Below are positions 50,351-58,516 of a DNA stretch of 64,000 nucleotides, one piece after another. The notes under the pieces were generated by a model. That model worked only from the letters and a program-made list of their open reading frames with translations, was not told the DNA's origin and did not search any database. The translations under genes were made by a program, and so were the position numbers. Positions within the stretch are counted from its first letter, which is position 1. Each line of letters begins with the position of its first letter. The DNA is from Arsenicitalea aurantiaca (GTDB taxonomy: Bacteria > Pseudomonadota > Alphaproteobacteria > Rhizobiales > Devosiaceae). The stretch covers positions 743,255 through 807,254 of the forward strand of contig NZ_RZNJ01000002.1 in assembly GCF_003994485.1 (NCBI RefSeq). The letters are read 5' to 3'.

Positions 50351-50366
50351 TTAACGCGTCGTTAAC
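50351..50366. promoter_or_regulatory. Consensus CtrA box between flgB and fliO
   Basis: TTAACGCGTCGTTAAC is an exact TTAA-N7-TTAAC and reads as a consensus box on both strands. It is 43 bases upstream of flgB and about 118 upstream of fliO, in DNA where TTAA is otherwise rare. CckA, which feeds CtrA, is encoded nearby. Confidence 0.75.
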
Positions 50367-50483
50367 AAGCGGGGCTCAGGCGTGGTGGACGCGCGTTTTG
50401 CCGCCGGCGCTGCACTGTGGTAGGCAACTTTATCCACTCCACGCGCATTGTGTGGCGGGCCCAACCATAAGCGGAGCACCGAC

Positions 50484-51125
50484 ATGCAGTTTCTGAACGC
50501 GATCTTCGGCGGTTCGGACAACGTGATTCTGGTGACGTTTCTCGCCCTTGCCATTGTCCTCGTGATGGTCGTGCTGGGCTTGTGGCTGCTCAAGCTCGTC
50601 TTCAACGCGTCGAGCAATGTCGGGCGGGCCCGTAATCGGCGGATCAGCGTGGTGGACAGCCTGCAGGTGGACGGCAAGCGCCAGCTGCTTGTGATCCGCC
50701 GGGACAATGTCGAACATCTGGTGATGACCGGTGGGGCGCAGGACCTGGTCATCGAGACGGGCATTCCCGCAGAAAAGCCCAGCCAGCCAGTCAGGCGGCC
50801 TGTCCCGGGCAACACGCCCGCAGAGGCGACAAAAGCGGCGTCGCCCCCCCCATCCCAGCCCGCAGAGACCGAGCCGAAGGCCAGGACCTATTCGCTGGAC
50901 CGGTTGCGTGATTTCGGACGACCCCTTACCCAGCGTAAGTCAACCTCGCTCCGCCATACCGGCCTCATGCGCCCCGTGAGCAGGATGGATACGGGCGTAA
51001 TCCCGCTCAACCCGGAGAATTCGGACATCCGGGCCGCCGACTCAGCTAAAACCGGCCAGGGCAGCGAGCAGAGCGGGCAGAAAAAAAGCGTTGAGGGCAT
51101 CATCACCGGCTATCGCAGGGAATAG
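50484..51125 (+). CDS. fliO: Flagellar biosynthetic protein FliO
   Basis: A 213-residue, single-span protein. After residues 1-10 comes the membrane segment VILVTFLALAIVLVMVVLGL, then the FliO domain with RISVVDSLQVDGKRQLLVIR and the block VEHLVMTGG. A long, Pro/Ala/Thr-rich, disordered C-terminal tail follows. FliO helps assemble the FliP ring. It is immediately followed by fliP. GCGGAGC precedes the ATG at 50484. Confidence 0.85.
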   Translation: MQFLNAIFGGSDNVILVTFLALAIVLVMVVLGLWLLKLVFNASSNVGRARNRRISVVDSLQVDGKRQLLVIRRDNVEHLVMTGGAQDLVIETGIPAEKPSQPVRRPVPGNTPAEATKAASPPPSQPAETEPKARTYSLDRLRDFGRPLTQRKSTSLRHTGLMRPVSRMDTGVIPLNPENSDIRAADSAKTGQGSEQSGQKKSVEGIITGYRRE

Positions 51126-51888
51126 TCGCGACGCTTCCGGGCGGCGATCGTTCTATGTGCGCGCAGGCCTGATCGGACTCGTCCTGCTAGGAGCGGCGTT
51201 TGCCCTCCCCCACGTTGCCGTCGCTCAAGACATTTCCATAGACTTCGGTGATGACGCGACGCTGACCGAACGGGCGATCCAGCTCATCGGTCTGATCACC
51301 ATCCTCGCCCTCGCCCCGTCCATCCTCGTGATGGTGACGAGTTTTACGCGCATCGTGGTCGTGCTGTCCCTGCTCCGCACCGCCATCGGTCTGCAGACCG
51401 CACCGCCCAATGCGGTGATGATTTCACTGGCGCTTTTCCTGACCTTCTTCGTCATGCAGCCAACGCTGCAGCAGAGCTACGACCAGGGCATCGCGCCACT
51501 GATCGCCGGTGAAATCGAGATGGCGGAGGCCTTCGAGCTCGGGGCCGAGCCGCTTCACGAATTCATGCGCAACAATGTGCGCGATCGGGACCTGCAGCTC
51601 TTTCTCGACATCAGTGAAGCGGAAATTCCCGACACGCCCGAGGCCATCCCGCTCGAGGTGCTCGTGCCGGCATTCATGATTTCCGAGCTGCGACGCGCCT
51701 TCGAGATCGGCTTCCTGCTCTTTGTGCCATTCATCGTCATCGACATGGTGGTGGCTTCGGTCTTGATGTCGATGGGCATGATGATGCTACCGCCGATCGT
51801 GATCTCGCTGCCGTTCAAGCTGATCTTTTTCGTTCTGGTTGATGGCTGGCACCTCGTCGCGGGCTCGCTCATCCGAAGTTTCGTCTGA
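51091..51888 (+). CDS. fliP: Flagellar export apparatus protein FliP
   Basis: A protein of up to 265 residues forming the export gate pentamer. After a signal-like segment come LIGLITILALAPSILVMVTS, then RIVVVLSLLRTAIGLQTAPPN, and near the end PFIVIDMVVASVLMSMGMMM, all family hallmarks. The start is uncertain: a TTG at 51091 overlaps fliO by 35 bases, while a GTG at 51157 leaves only the signal segment. It is transcribed with fliO. Confidence 0.93.
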   Translation: MRASSPAIAGNSRDASGRRSFYVRAGLIGLVLLGAAFALPHVAVAQDISIDFGDDATLTERAIQLIGLITILALAPSILVMVTSFTRIVVVLSLLRTAIGLQTAPPNAVMISLALFLTFFVMQPTLQQSYDQGIAPLIAGEIEMAEAFELGAEPLHEFMRNNVRDRDLQLFLDISEAEIPDTPEAIPLEVLVPAFMISELRRAFEIGFLLFVPFIVIDMVVASVLMSMGMMMLPPIVISLPFKLIFFVLVDGWHLVAGSLIRSFV

Positions 51889-51892
51889 ACGC

Positions 51893-54800
51893 TCAGACCT
51901 GATCGTTGACGCTCACCGCCGTTTGCGGCGTCATTGCGCTCGCCACGGGATAGAGCTCCCGATATGCGGTGAGGAAGGCATTCAAGGTGTCCAGGCCGGA
52001 AATCTCGCGGACCAGCTTCCGGAACTCGGCACTTTGCGGCGCCTCGTCTCCCGTTACGAAATCGAAGACCGCCCATTCGCCGGTACCCACCAGCCGTTCG
52101 GCGAATTTCTGCCGCAGGCGCTGTAGCCCAAGCCGATCGTTCCCCAGCACATAGCCGACGGCTGCCTTGACGATGTTCATGCGCGCCTGCCGGCTCGCCG
52201 TGGCTTCGGGGTCTTCGGGCGCATAAAGGCGCTCGAGGAGCTCCGCTGCGGCGCCATAGTTGCGCGCCGCCCAATAGCCCGAGACCCGCAGCAGGTCCGC
52301 ATCGCGGCCGGTCACCCGTGACAGCAGGTCGACGGCCAGCTCTTCACGTCCCGCATCGATGAGGGCGCGCGCCTCGAGAATCCGCCTCTGCCGGTCGAGT
52401 GACGGCGGCAGCTCGGTGAGGCGCGTGCGATGGAGGGCCTGCAGCGCCGATTCCGGATCCCGCTGCGCGATGCGAATGACCGCAAGGTCTGCCGCAACCT
52501 CTGCACGCGCGGCGCCCTGCAACCGACTTTCGATCTGGTATTCGAGCAGGTCGCCTGCTTGCGCCAGCAGGTCGACCTTGACGAGACGCTGCGCGAGATT
52601 GCGGATCATCTCGTCGCCTTCGGGGCCCGGCGGCGTCAGCTCCCGGAAATCGTAAAAGAGTGCCAGCGCATCGACCGGATCGAGCCGATCGGCGCCGCCG
52701 TCGAGGTAGAGATGGCTGAATTCCGCCTTGGCCTGGGTAAGCAGAGCGTCGATGGGCGCGTTCTCGGGATAGTGAGACACCGCCTGTCGAACGGTCTGGA
52801 AGCCATCGCGATAGTCCCCGTTGCGGAAATGCAGGATGGCGAGCAGGCGCTGCATGTCGGCCTCGAGCCGATTGCCCCGCCACATCAGGATTTCACCGGC
52901 GAGCGTTTCGGTGGCGCGGTCGAGGTCGAGCCGGCCCTGTCCATCGAGCAGGGCGAGTGTCCGGTAGACCGCTTCGGCGCGCGTCGGCCGAATGTCTGCG
53001 GCGATCACCTGCCCATAGGTTTCGAGCGCCTCATCAAACCGGCCCTCGGACTCTGCGATGCGAGCCGAGAGCAGCTGATATTGGGTGACCTGCTCCGGAT
53101 CGAGCCGTGCGAATTCGAGATTGCCCATGGCCCTCAGCGCATGGGCGATGTCGGCTGTCTCGATTGCCGCCTGCGCGGTCGAAAGCAGAAAGCGCTGCCG
53201 TATCCAGAGGGGGTAAGCGCCGATGACCGCTTCGGCGGCAAGCGCGTCGCGACGTGCCCCTTCGAAATCGTCGACGCTCGCGCGTGCCATGGCACGCCAC
53301 ATCAAGGCATCGCTTTCATCGGCAAAGGCAGGTGCGTTGAGGATCGTCAGCGCCTCATCATGCCGTTCGGCCATGGTCGAAGCGATGGCGCGCGTCAGCC
53401 GCGCCGACCGCCGAAGCGGCTCGGCGGTCAGCTCGGACTCGAGGACGTCGAGCACGCCGAGGGCCTCATGGGCGAAACGGTTGGAGAGATAGAACCGCGC
53501 CAGATCGAGCCGAGCCTGATCGCGCGCCGGGCCTTCGGCGGCGGCCGCCGCCGCTGCAAGCGCATCACCGCGGGCCGCCATGCGCCCGATATCGGGGATG
53601 AGTTCGAGACCAAGGTCGAGATAGCTGGCGCGGGATTCCGGTGGCTGGCGCGCGTCGCGCGCACGGCCTGCATCGATTGCGGACACCGTGAGGCCATCAG
53701 GCAGGCTGATGACCGCGAGGTCATCCTCCAGCGCCATGCGCAGCCCCTCCGCCTGTGGCCGGACGACGAGGCCGTGCACGCTCCGGAGAATGGAGAACTC
53801 CACATGCTCGAGGGATCGCACGATGCCCCGGGCGGGGGGATAGACGGTGGCGATGCTGAGAGTGTCGCCGACCACCGGATCGTTGAACGCATGCACGCGG
53901 CCCGGTCTGCCAAGTTCGGCCGTGACCTCGAACTCGCCATCACGGTCGCGGCGACGCGAGACGTCCATGGGCTCGGTTGCGTTCAGCAGCACGTCCCCAA
54001 GCGAAAGGATCCACGAACGCCCCTCGGAGGCCAGTGTTGCGAGAGCCCTGTTGCGCAGGTCGAGCCGCAGGAGTTGCGCCGAGCCGAGACGGTTGATGCT
54101 AAGGCCGCTCGCCACGCGGTTGAGCGTTGCAGAAGTTGCGGGCTCGAGAATTGGCACTTCGGTGTCGAACAGCATCCAGACCACGTCACCCCGCCGGAAG
54201 ACTGCGGCAGCGATCTCGGTCTGGAACGGGAAGCCGATCCTCACGGTCTCGCCAGCAAGAGTGACGACCGGGGTCACGGGCGCTTCAGGCTCGACATCGG
54301 AAACCGGCGCCGGCCCGGCAAGCCCTTCGGATAACGGCGCAATGCCGCCGATATTGGCTTCGGTCAGTGCAGCCGCGAGGACCTCGGCATCAAAGAGCGC
54401 GCCCTCCTCCGGGCTGATGTCGATGTCGACAACGAACTGGCGCGGCCCCGTGGCATAGAACCGGGGCGCGACGCCGTCGGCAAGGGTGAGAACGACCTCC
54501 GATCCATCCGGCCCGACGGCGTTCTCTACGGCGAGGATTTGCGAGGGGAGCTCGTTCTGCAAGGCGTATAGATCGACGGGCACCGGCCAGTCGAACCGGA
54601 GGACGCCGCGCGCCCCGTCCTGGTCGAATGATGCCGCAGTATCCACCGACCAGTCGAATTGCAGGCGGATGAAGGTCGGGTTGCGCCCGACCCGCAGGCT
54701 CGCTTCGGGGCCGAGCCGACGGGCGTCGGCCGCTCTCTGGTTCTGCTCCGCACGCAAGGCCGCATCCCGGGCGCGAATGGCCAGTTCCTCGACCACTTCG

Positions 54801-55210
54801 GGTGGCAGCCCCGGAGGCAGCCCCTGCCAGCCCTCCGGCAGCAGGTCGATGAAGAGCTTTTCACCCGCCTGCAGCGTGTTGACCGTTGCTGGCCATCGCA
54901 GCCCGAAGCGCACGCCTTGTCCATCCGGATCACTGCGTGCAGCCGATAAGTAGTCCGGCAGCGAGAGACCGAGTGGTGGGAGCGCTACGGCGACCCGATC
55001 GGAAAAGACGACAGAGACGACGCCATTCTCGTTTTGCAGCCGGAAGGCCGGAAGATCGAGCCGATCGGGAAACTCAACGATCAACCTGCCGAAGCCATCA
55101 CCCTCGACCGCGCTTACGACGCCCCTTTCCTGCCCAAGCACAGGCGCTGCAGAACAGAGCAAGGTCGCGACAAGCGCCGCGCAGACGCGACTGGGCGCAG
55201 CACGCGACAT
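51893..55210 (-). CDS. Large exported TPR protein linked to the flagellar motor operon
   Basis: A 1105-residue protein with a Sec signal peptide (VCAALVATLLCSAAPVLGQ). An N-terminal region of about 350 residues has repeated beta-type segments such as GFGRLIVEFPDRLDLPAFRL and THFIRLQFDW-like text, resembling AMIN domains that bind cell wall. From about residue 560 to the end come helical TPR-like repeats (RFYLSNRFAHEALGVLDVLE, AESEGRFDEALETYGQVIAA, LLSRVTGRDADLLRVSG). It lies 119 bases after motE in a fliL-fliM-DUF6468-motE-TPR row, with its own CtrA-like site. A periplasmic motor-associated or peptidoglycan-bound structure is my inference. Confidence 0.75.
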   Translation of the reverse strand: MSRAAPSRVCAALVATLLCSAAPVLGQERGVVSAVEGDGFGRLIVEFPDRLDLPAFRLQNENGVVSVVFSDRVAVALPPLGLSLPDYLSAARSDPDGQGVRFGLRWPATVNTLQAGEKLFIDLLPEGWQGLPPGLPPEVVEELAIRARDAALRAEQNQRAADARRLGPEASLRVGRNPTFIRLQFDWSVDTAASFDQDGARGVLRFDWPVPVDLYALQNELPSQILAVENAVGPDGSEVVLTLADGVAPRFYATGPRQFVVDIDISPEEGALFDAEVLAAALTEANIGGIAPLSEGLAGPAPVSDVEPEAPVTPVVTLAGETVRIGFPFQTEIAAAVFRRGDVVWMLFDTEVPILEPATSATLNRVASGLSINRLGSAQLLRLDLRNRALATLASEGRSWILSLGDVLLNATEPMDVSRRRDRDGEFEVTAELGRPGRVHAFNDPVVGDTLSIATVYPPARGIVRSLEHVEFSILRSVHGLVVRPQAEGLRMALEDDLAVISLPDGLTVSAIDAGRARDARQPPESRASYLDLGLELIPDIGRMAARGDALAAAAAAAEGPARDQARLDLARFYLSNRFAHEALGVLDVLESELTAEPLRRSARLTRAIASTMAERHDEALTILNAPAFADESDALMWRAMARASVDDFEGARRDALAAEAVIGAYPLWIRQRFLLSTAQAAIETADIAHALRAMGNLEFARLDPEQVTQYQLLSARIAESEGRFDEALETYGQVIAADIRPTRAEAVYRTLALLDGQGRLDLDRATETLAGEILMWRGNRLEADMQRLLAILHFRNGDYRDGFQTVRQAVSHYPENAPIDALLTQAKAEFSHLYLDGGADRLDPVDALALFYDFRELTPPGPEGDEMIRNLAQRLVKVDLLAQAGDLLEYQIESRLQGAARAEVAADLAVIRIAQRDPESALQALHRTRLTELPPSLDRQRRILEARALIDAGREELAVDLLSRVTGRDADLLRVSGYWAARNYGAAAELLERLYAPEDPEATASRQARMNIVKAAVGYVLGNDRLGLQRLRQKFAERLVGTGEWAVFDFVTGDEAPQSAEFRKLVREISGLDTLNAFLTAYRELYPVASAMTPQTAVSVNDQV

Positions 55211-55294
55211 CCGGCGCTTCAATGCCCCTGCTTCCGCTACCACTGGCTGACGCCCGCCTCTCGCCAAATCTCGGCAGACACTAGCCTTTCGTAC

Positions 55295-55310
55295 TTAACA
55301 CGCCCCTAAC
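55295..55310. promoter_or_regulatory. Degenerate CtrA box upstream of the TPR gene
   Basis: TTAA-CACGCCC-CTAAC differs at one base from TTAA-N7-TTAAC. It lies about 85 bases upstream of the TPR gene in the short gap after motE, suggesting an internal promoter. Confidence 0.4.
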
Positions 55311-55329
55311 CCAGCGCGACGACGGGGTT

Positions 55330-56163
55330 CTATCGGCCGACGATCTGCGGCAGGTCGGCCATCGGGTCGAGAGATGCGGGGCTGGGACGGACAGGATCAC
55401 CTGCCGCAAGCATGACGGTGAGCTCCTGAGCGCGCTGAGGGTTCATCCCGGCCATGATCGGCGCCATCTTGCGCGGGTTCATTGCACGGGCTACGCGCAG
55501 CAGCACCTGGCCATCGAGCGTGTTGAAGATGCCGGCTGCATCGCGCGGCTTCATCTGCTCGTACATGCCGACAAGGGCGAGGAAGGTCCCCTCCTCCTCG
55601 GCATCGCGATCGGCAACCATGTCGTTGATCCGCGTCTCCAGCGCCTCGAGCGCCGCCGCGCGCTCTTCGAGCCGGCGTTCGGCCGCTTCGACCAGCGACG
55701 CGCGCATGGCAAGCTCCGCTTCGCGGGCCTCGATGTCCCCGCGCCGCTCCCCGAGGCGTTCCAGCAACGCCCGCTCATTGTCGGAGCCGGAGGAAAGACG
55801 CTGTGGATCGATCTGCTGGCCGTCGGGTCCGCACCCTGCCATGTGTTCGACGGCAAGGCCCGGGCCGACATCGCCGCAGTCCAGCATAGCCGGTAGCGCC
55901 GGCGTCTCTGCCAGAGTCGTGGCGACGGGGGCGGCCAGGGTTGGCGCAACATCGCTCAGGACGGGACGGTTGTCATCGAGCGTGGGCGAAGGGGGCAAGG
56001 CTACCGTGGGATCGGTAATGGCGACGTCGGTCTCGACCTGTGCCACGGCGGCTCCGACGCCTGTGAGCACGTAGCCGCCCTGCGTTACAAGCCCGAAGCC
56101 CTTGAGGACGAGCAGCGCACCGGCGGCGCAAATGACGACCGGCAGGAGACGGACCTGCTTCAT
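55330..56163 (-). CDS. motE: MotE family flagellar protein
   Basis: A 277-residue protein. One N-terminal membrane segment (residues about 6-35) precedes a Pro/Thr-rich linker, a coiled coil with EREAELAMRASLVEAAERRLEER-like heptads at about 125-185, and a C-terminal MgtE_N domain with VGMYEQMKPRDAAGIFNTLD and RKMAPIMAGMNPQRAQELT. MotE in Sinorhizobium is a periplasmic chaperone of the motility protein MotC. No motC is seen here, so the partner may differ. Its start overlaps the DUF6468 gene by four bases (ATGA). Confidence 0.85.
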   Translation of the reverse strand: MKQVRLLPVVICAAGALLVLKGFGLVTQGGYVLTGVGAAVAQVETDVAITDPTVALPPSPTLDDNRPVLSDVAPTLAAPVATTLAETPALPAMLDCGDVGPGLAVEHMAGCGPDGQQIDPQRLSSGSDNERALLERLGERRGDIEAREAELAMRASLVEAAERRLEERAAALEALETRINDMVADRDAEEEGTFLALVGMYEQMKPRDAAGIFNTLDGQVLLRVARAMNPRKMAPIMAGMNPQRAQELTVMLAAGDPVRPSPASLDPMADLPQIVGR

Positions 56164-56627
56164 GCGGCCTGGCCCCGCGCCCGCTCTCGGCTCGCCAATT
56201 GCTCGAGCGCGGCCTGCAGGCGGCTGGCTTCGCTGGGCCGCGAGGGTTCAGCGGGCGTGAAAGTCTGGCTTGGCGCCGATTCGCGTTCGGCCGGCGGACG
56301 CGCGGCGCTCGCGATGCGTGCCAGCCGGTCCATCACTGCCGACCCGGCGGTGACGTGATTGGCAAGCTCGATCCCGAAGCGCTCGGCCTCTTCCAGCCGT
56401 CCCTTGAGCACGAGATCGGTCTCGACCGCGGTAGTCTTCAGCTCGCGGATGGCGCGATTGGCAAGGTCTGTCGCCTGCACCAGATCCGTCACCATCTGCC
56501 GCAACTGGTCGCGATCGGCGTGCAGCCGTTTCAACCGGCCGTTGAGCACCACGCAGTACCCGATCGTGAGCGCCAAGAGGATGGCGACGGCCCCTTCGAT
56601 CACGAGGCCAAGCGGCATGCCGGACAT
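56160..56627 (-). CDS. DUF6468-like flagellar-locus membrane protein
   Basis: A 155-residue protein. One N-terminal membrane segment, LVIEGAVAILLALTIGYCVVL, is followed by a helical part with NGRLKRLHADRDQLRQMVTDL and an Ala/Pro/Ser-rich C-terminus. It matches the DUF6468 proteins found between fliM and motE in other Alphaproteobacteria (recalled). The ATG sits in the fliM stop (TGATG), and the stop overlaps motE. The role is unknown; it is probably motor-associated. Confidence 0.7.
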   Translation of the reverse strand: MSGMPLGLVIEGAVAILLALTIGYCVVLNGRLKRLHADRDQLRQMVTDLVQATDLANRAIRELKTTAVETDLVLKGRLEEAERFGIELANHVTAGSAVMDRLARIASAARPPAERESAPSQTFTPAEPSRPSEASRLQAALEQLASRERARGQAA

Positions 56628-57757
56628 CAGCGTTTCTCCAATGTGTTCTGCGCGCCTTCGAAGGCGGCCATGGTGACCTTGGGCGGGTTGAGCGGCCGGG
56701 TGACGCGAACCGAGACGTGGTCGTTGATATGGCCCATGATCGCCTCGGTAAGGTCCACATCCCCGCACCGCAGCGTCACTGGGTCGGATGGCGACCGATC
56801 GAGCATGACGGTGTCGCCGGCCTTCATGTTGAGAAGCCGGCTCAGGGGCACCTCGACCTCGTGCAGCACCGCCTCGACCTCGACTTCTGCTGCATGAATC
56901 TCGGTCGCCAGATGGCTTTCCCAGATCGTGTCGCGACCGAACTTCTCGCCCATGAACATCTGCAGGAGCTGTTCGCGGATCGGCTCGATCGTCGCATAGG
57001 GCAGCAGCATTTCGATCTTGCCGCCCCGGTCATCCATCTCGATCCTGAGCTCGATGAGGATGGCGGCATTCGCGGGCCGCGAAATGGCTGCGAAGCGCGG
57101 ATTGGTCTCGAGCCGATCGAGCCGGAAGTGGACCTGCGCCAGTGGCTCGAAGGCGCGCTGGGTATCCTCGAGCACCACCTCGATCATGCGGCGGGCGAGC
57201 GCCATTTCGATCATCGTATAGGGCCTGCCCTCGACGCGGACCGTACCGGCCGTGCGCCGACCGCCGAGCAGCACGTCGATCATTGAATAGAGGAGGCTCG
57301 AGTCGACCGTCAGCAGGGCAAAATTGTCCCATTCTTCGGCACGGATGACCGAGAGCACCGCAGGCAGAGGGATGGAATTCAGATAGTCGCCGAACCGCAC
57401 CGAACTGATGGACTCCAGCGACACCTCGACATTGTCCGAGGTGAAATTGCGAAGGCTGGTCGTCGAGAGCCTGACCAGCCGGTCAAAGACGATCTCGAGC
57501 ATGGGCAGCCGCTCGTAGGAGACGAGCGCGGAATTGATCAGGGCCTGGACGCCGGCTAGGTTCACATTGCCTGCATCGGCATCGAAGCCGAGCAGAGAAT
57601 CGATTTCTTCCTGGTTGAGCGTCCGATCAGTGCCGGCCGAAGCCGGCGCCCCGGCCTCGCCATCCATCAGTTCCGCCCAAGCGTGGTCTTCGTCTTCCGC
57701 GCCGGCGCCAAGCGACCATTGATCGGCCAGCTTGTCCTGATCCCGAGGGCCCGCCAT
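56627..57757 (-). CDS. fliM: Flagellar motor switch protein FliM
   Basis: A 376-residue C-ring protein that binds CheY-P and sets rotation direction. The CheY-P site EIDSLLG is at residues 51-57, preceded by about 45 acidic residues that most FliM proteins lack. A start at M31 (57667) would remove most of the extension. The middle domain has LVRLSTTSLRNFTSDNVEV, and the SpoA C-terminal domain has LNMKAGDTVMLD. It starts directly after the fliL stop (TAGATG). Confidence 0.93.
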   Translation of the reverse strand: MAGPRDQDKLADQWSLGAGAEDEDHAWAELMDGEAGAPASAGTDRTLNQEEIDSLLGFDADAGNVNLAGVQALINSALVSYERLPMLEIVFDRLVRLSTTSLRNFTSDNVEVSLESISSVRFGDYLNSIPLPAVLSVIRAEEWDNFALLTVDSSLLYSMIDVLLGGRRTAGTVRVEGRPYTMIEMALARRMIEVVLEDTQRAFEPLAQVHFRLDRLETNPRFAAISRPANAAILIELRIEMDDRGGKIEMLLPYATIEPIREQLLQMFMGEKFGRDTIWESHLATEIHAAEVEVEAVLHEVEVPLSRLLNMKAGDTVMLDRSPSDPVTLRCGDVDLTEAIMGHINDHVSVRVTRPLNPPKVTMAAFEGAQNTLEKR

Positions 57758-58240
57758 CTACTGCACCAGAATTTCGCGGAAGAGGATGCTGTCGACCTGG
57801 GAAGGGTAGATCGCGACGTTCACTCGCCGCCTGAGCTCTTCGCGCAGCCGATAGACGCCGGCAGAACCGTCGAGGTCGGACTTCCGCAGCTCGCGCAGAT
57901 AGACCTGGAAGGCATCGACGACGCGTGCCATGCGCGGCTGGATTTCGGTCATCACGCCCTCATTGGCGACTTCGAGCGCAACGGTGAGGCGCAGGAACTC
58001 CTCCGTCGGCCCCTCGCTCTTCAGATTGACCACCATTGGAGGCAGGTTGAAGATGAAGGTCGCGGGCACGGCCGCACGCGCCGCTTCGGGCGCGGCATCG
58101 GGTGCAAGAAGGAAGCTGTAGGCTGCGAACCCGCCACCGAGGGCGATCAGCGCGCCAAGCCCGACAAACAGGAGTTTTCGGCCCGGACGGCGCTTCGGGG
58201 CCGCAGGCTCGGCCTCGTCGATATCGGCTTCCGCAGCCAT
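57758..58240 (-). CDS. fliL: Flagellar protein FliL
   Basis: A 160-residue, single-span inner-membrane protein. A basic cytoplasmic start (PKRRPGRKLLFVG) is followed by the span LLFVGLGALIALGGGFAAYS. The periplasmic domain carries PPMVVNLKSEGPTEEFLRLTV and the C-terminal NVAIYPSQVDSILFREILVQ, both typical. FliL stabilises stator rings around the motor. The ATG at 58240 is used rather than the GTG three bases earlier. It heads the fliL-fliM operon. Confidence 0.93.
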   Translation of the reverse strand: MAAEADIDEAEPAAPKRRPGRKLLFVGLGALIALGGGFAAYSFLLAPDAAPEAARAAVPATFIFNLPPMVVNLKSEGPTEEFLRLTVALEVANEGVMTEIQPRMARVVDAFQVYLRELRKSDLDGSAGVYRLREELRRRVNVAIYPSQVDSILFREILVQ

Positions 58241-58298
58241 CACAAAACCCCCATGCGCAGGCGATTCCGGCCCACCTGATGAGCTAATGGAATGAGGG

Positions 58299-58313
58299 TT
58301 AACGAATGGTTAC
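58299..58313. promoter_or_regulatory. Candidate CtrA box upstream of fliL
   Basis: The minus strand reads GTAA-CCATTCG-TTAACC, one mismatch from TTAA-N7-TTAAC. It lies 59-73 bases upstream of fliL, between it and flgF, in a region otherwise poor in TTAA. Confidence 0.6.
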
Positions 58314-58327
58314 CCCAACCCCTGAAG

Positions 58328-58356
58328 CGGCAGATTTTGCCGGGCAGGATCTGCCG
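58328..58356 (+). promoter_or_regulatory. Tandem ftr-like inverted repeats upstream of flgF
   Basis: Two head-to-tail inverted repeats of the same form, CGGCA-GATTT-TGCCG (58328-58342) and GGGCA-GGATC-TGCCG (58342-58356), with centres 14 bases apart. They lie about 75-100 bases upstream of a sigma-54-like promoter. This resembles the ftr enhancers bound by FlbD in Caulobacter (from memory). Confidence 0.55.
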
Positions 58357-58429
58357 CCCGGAGACGGCGCGCCGCGGTGCGGGCCGCGACGTGATCCGCT
58401 AAGCCATTGAACTTGCTTCGCCCTCAGGC

Positions 58430-58446
58430 TTGGCATGGTTTCTGCA
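58430..58446 (+). promoter_or_regulatory. Sigma-54-type -24/-12 promoter of flgF
   Basis: TTGGCATGGTTTCTGCA matches the sigma-54 consensus TTGGCAYG-N4-TTGCW at all but one position. The GG (-24) and GC (-12) dinucleotides have the exact required spacing. It lies about 70 bases before the flgF ATG. Confidence 0.65.
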
Positions 58447-58516
58447 ATGTGAATTGCGGATCGCAGGCTTGGGGAAGTCGGTCGGTCCGGGGAACTGAAA
58501 CCGGGAACACGTGCTC

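Noticed and set aside
52430-54334. 634-residue plus-strand frame
   Set aside because: Antisense to the TPR protein, whose signal peptide and repeats are coherent; the plus frame has none.
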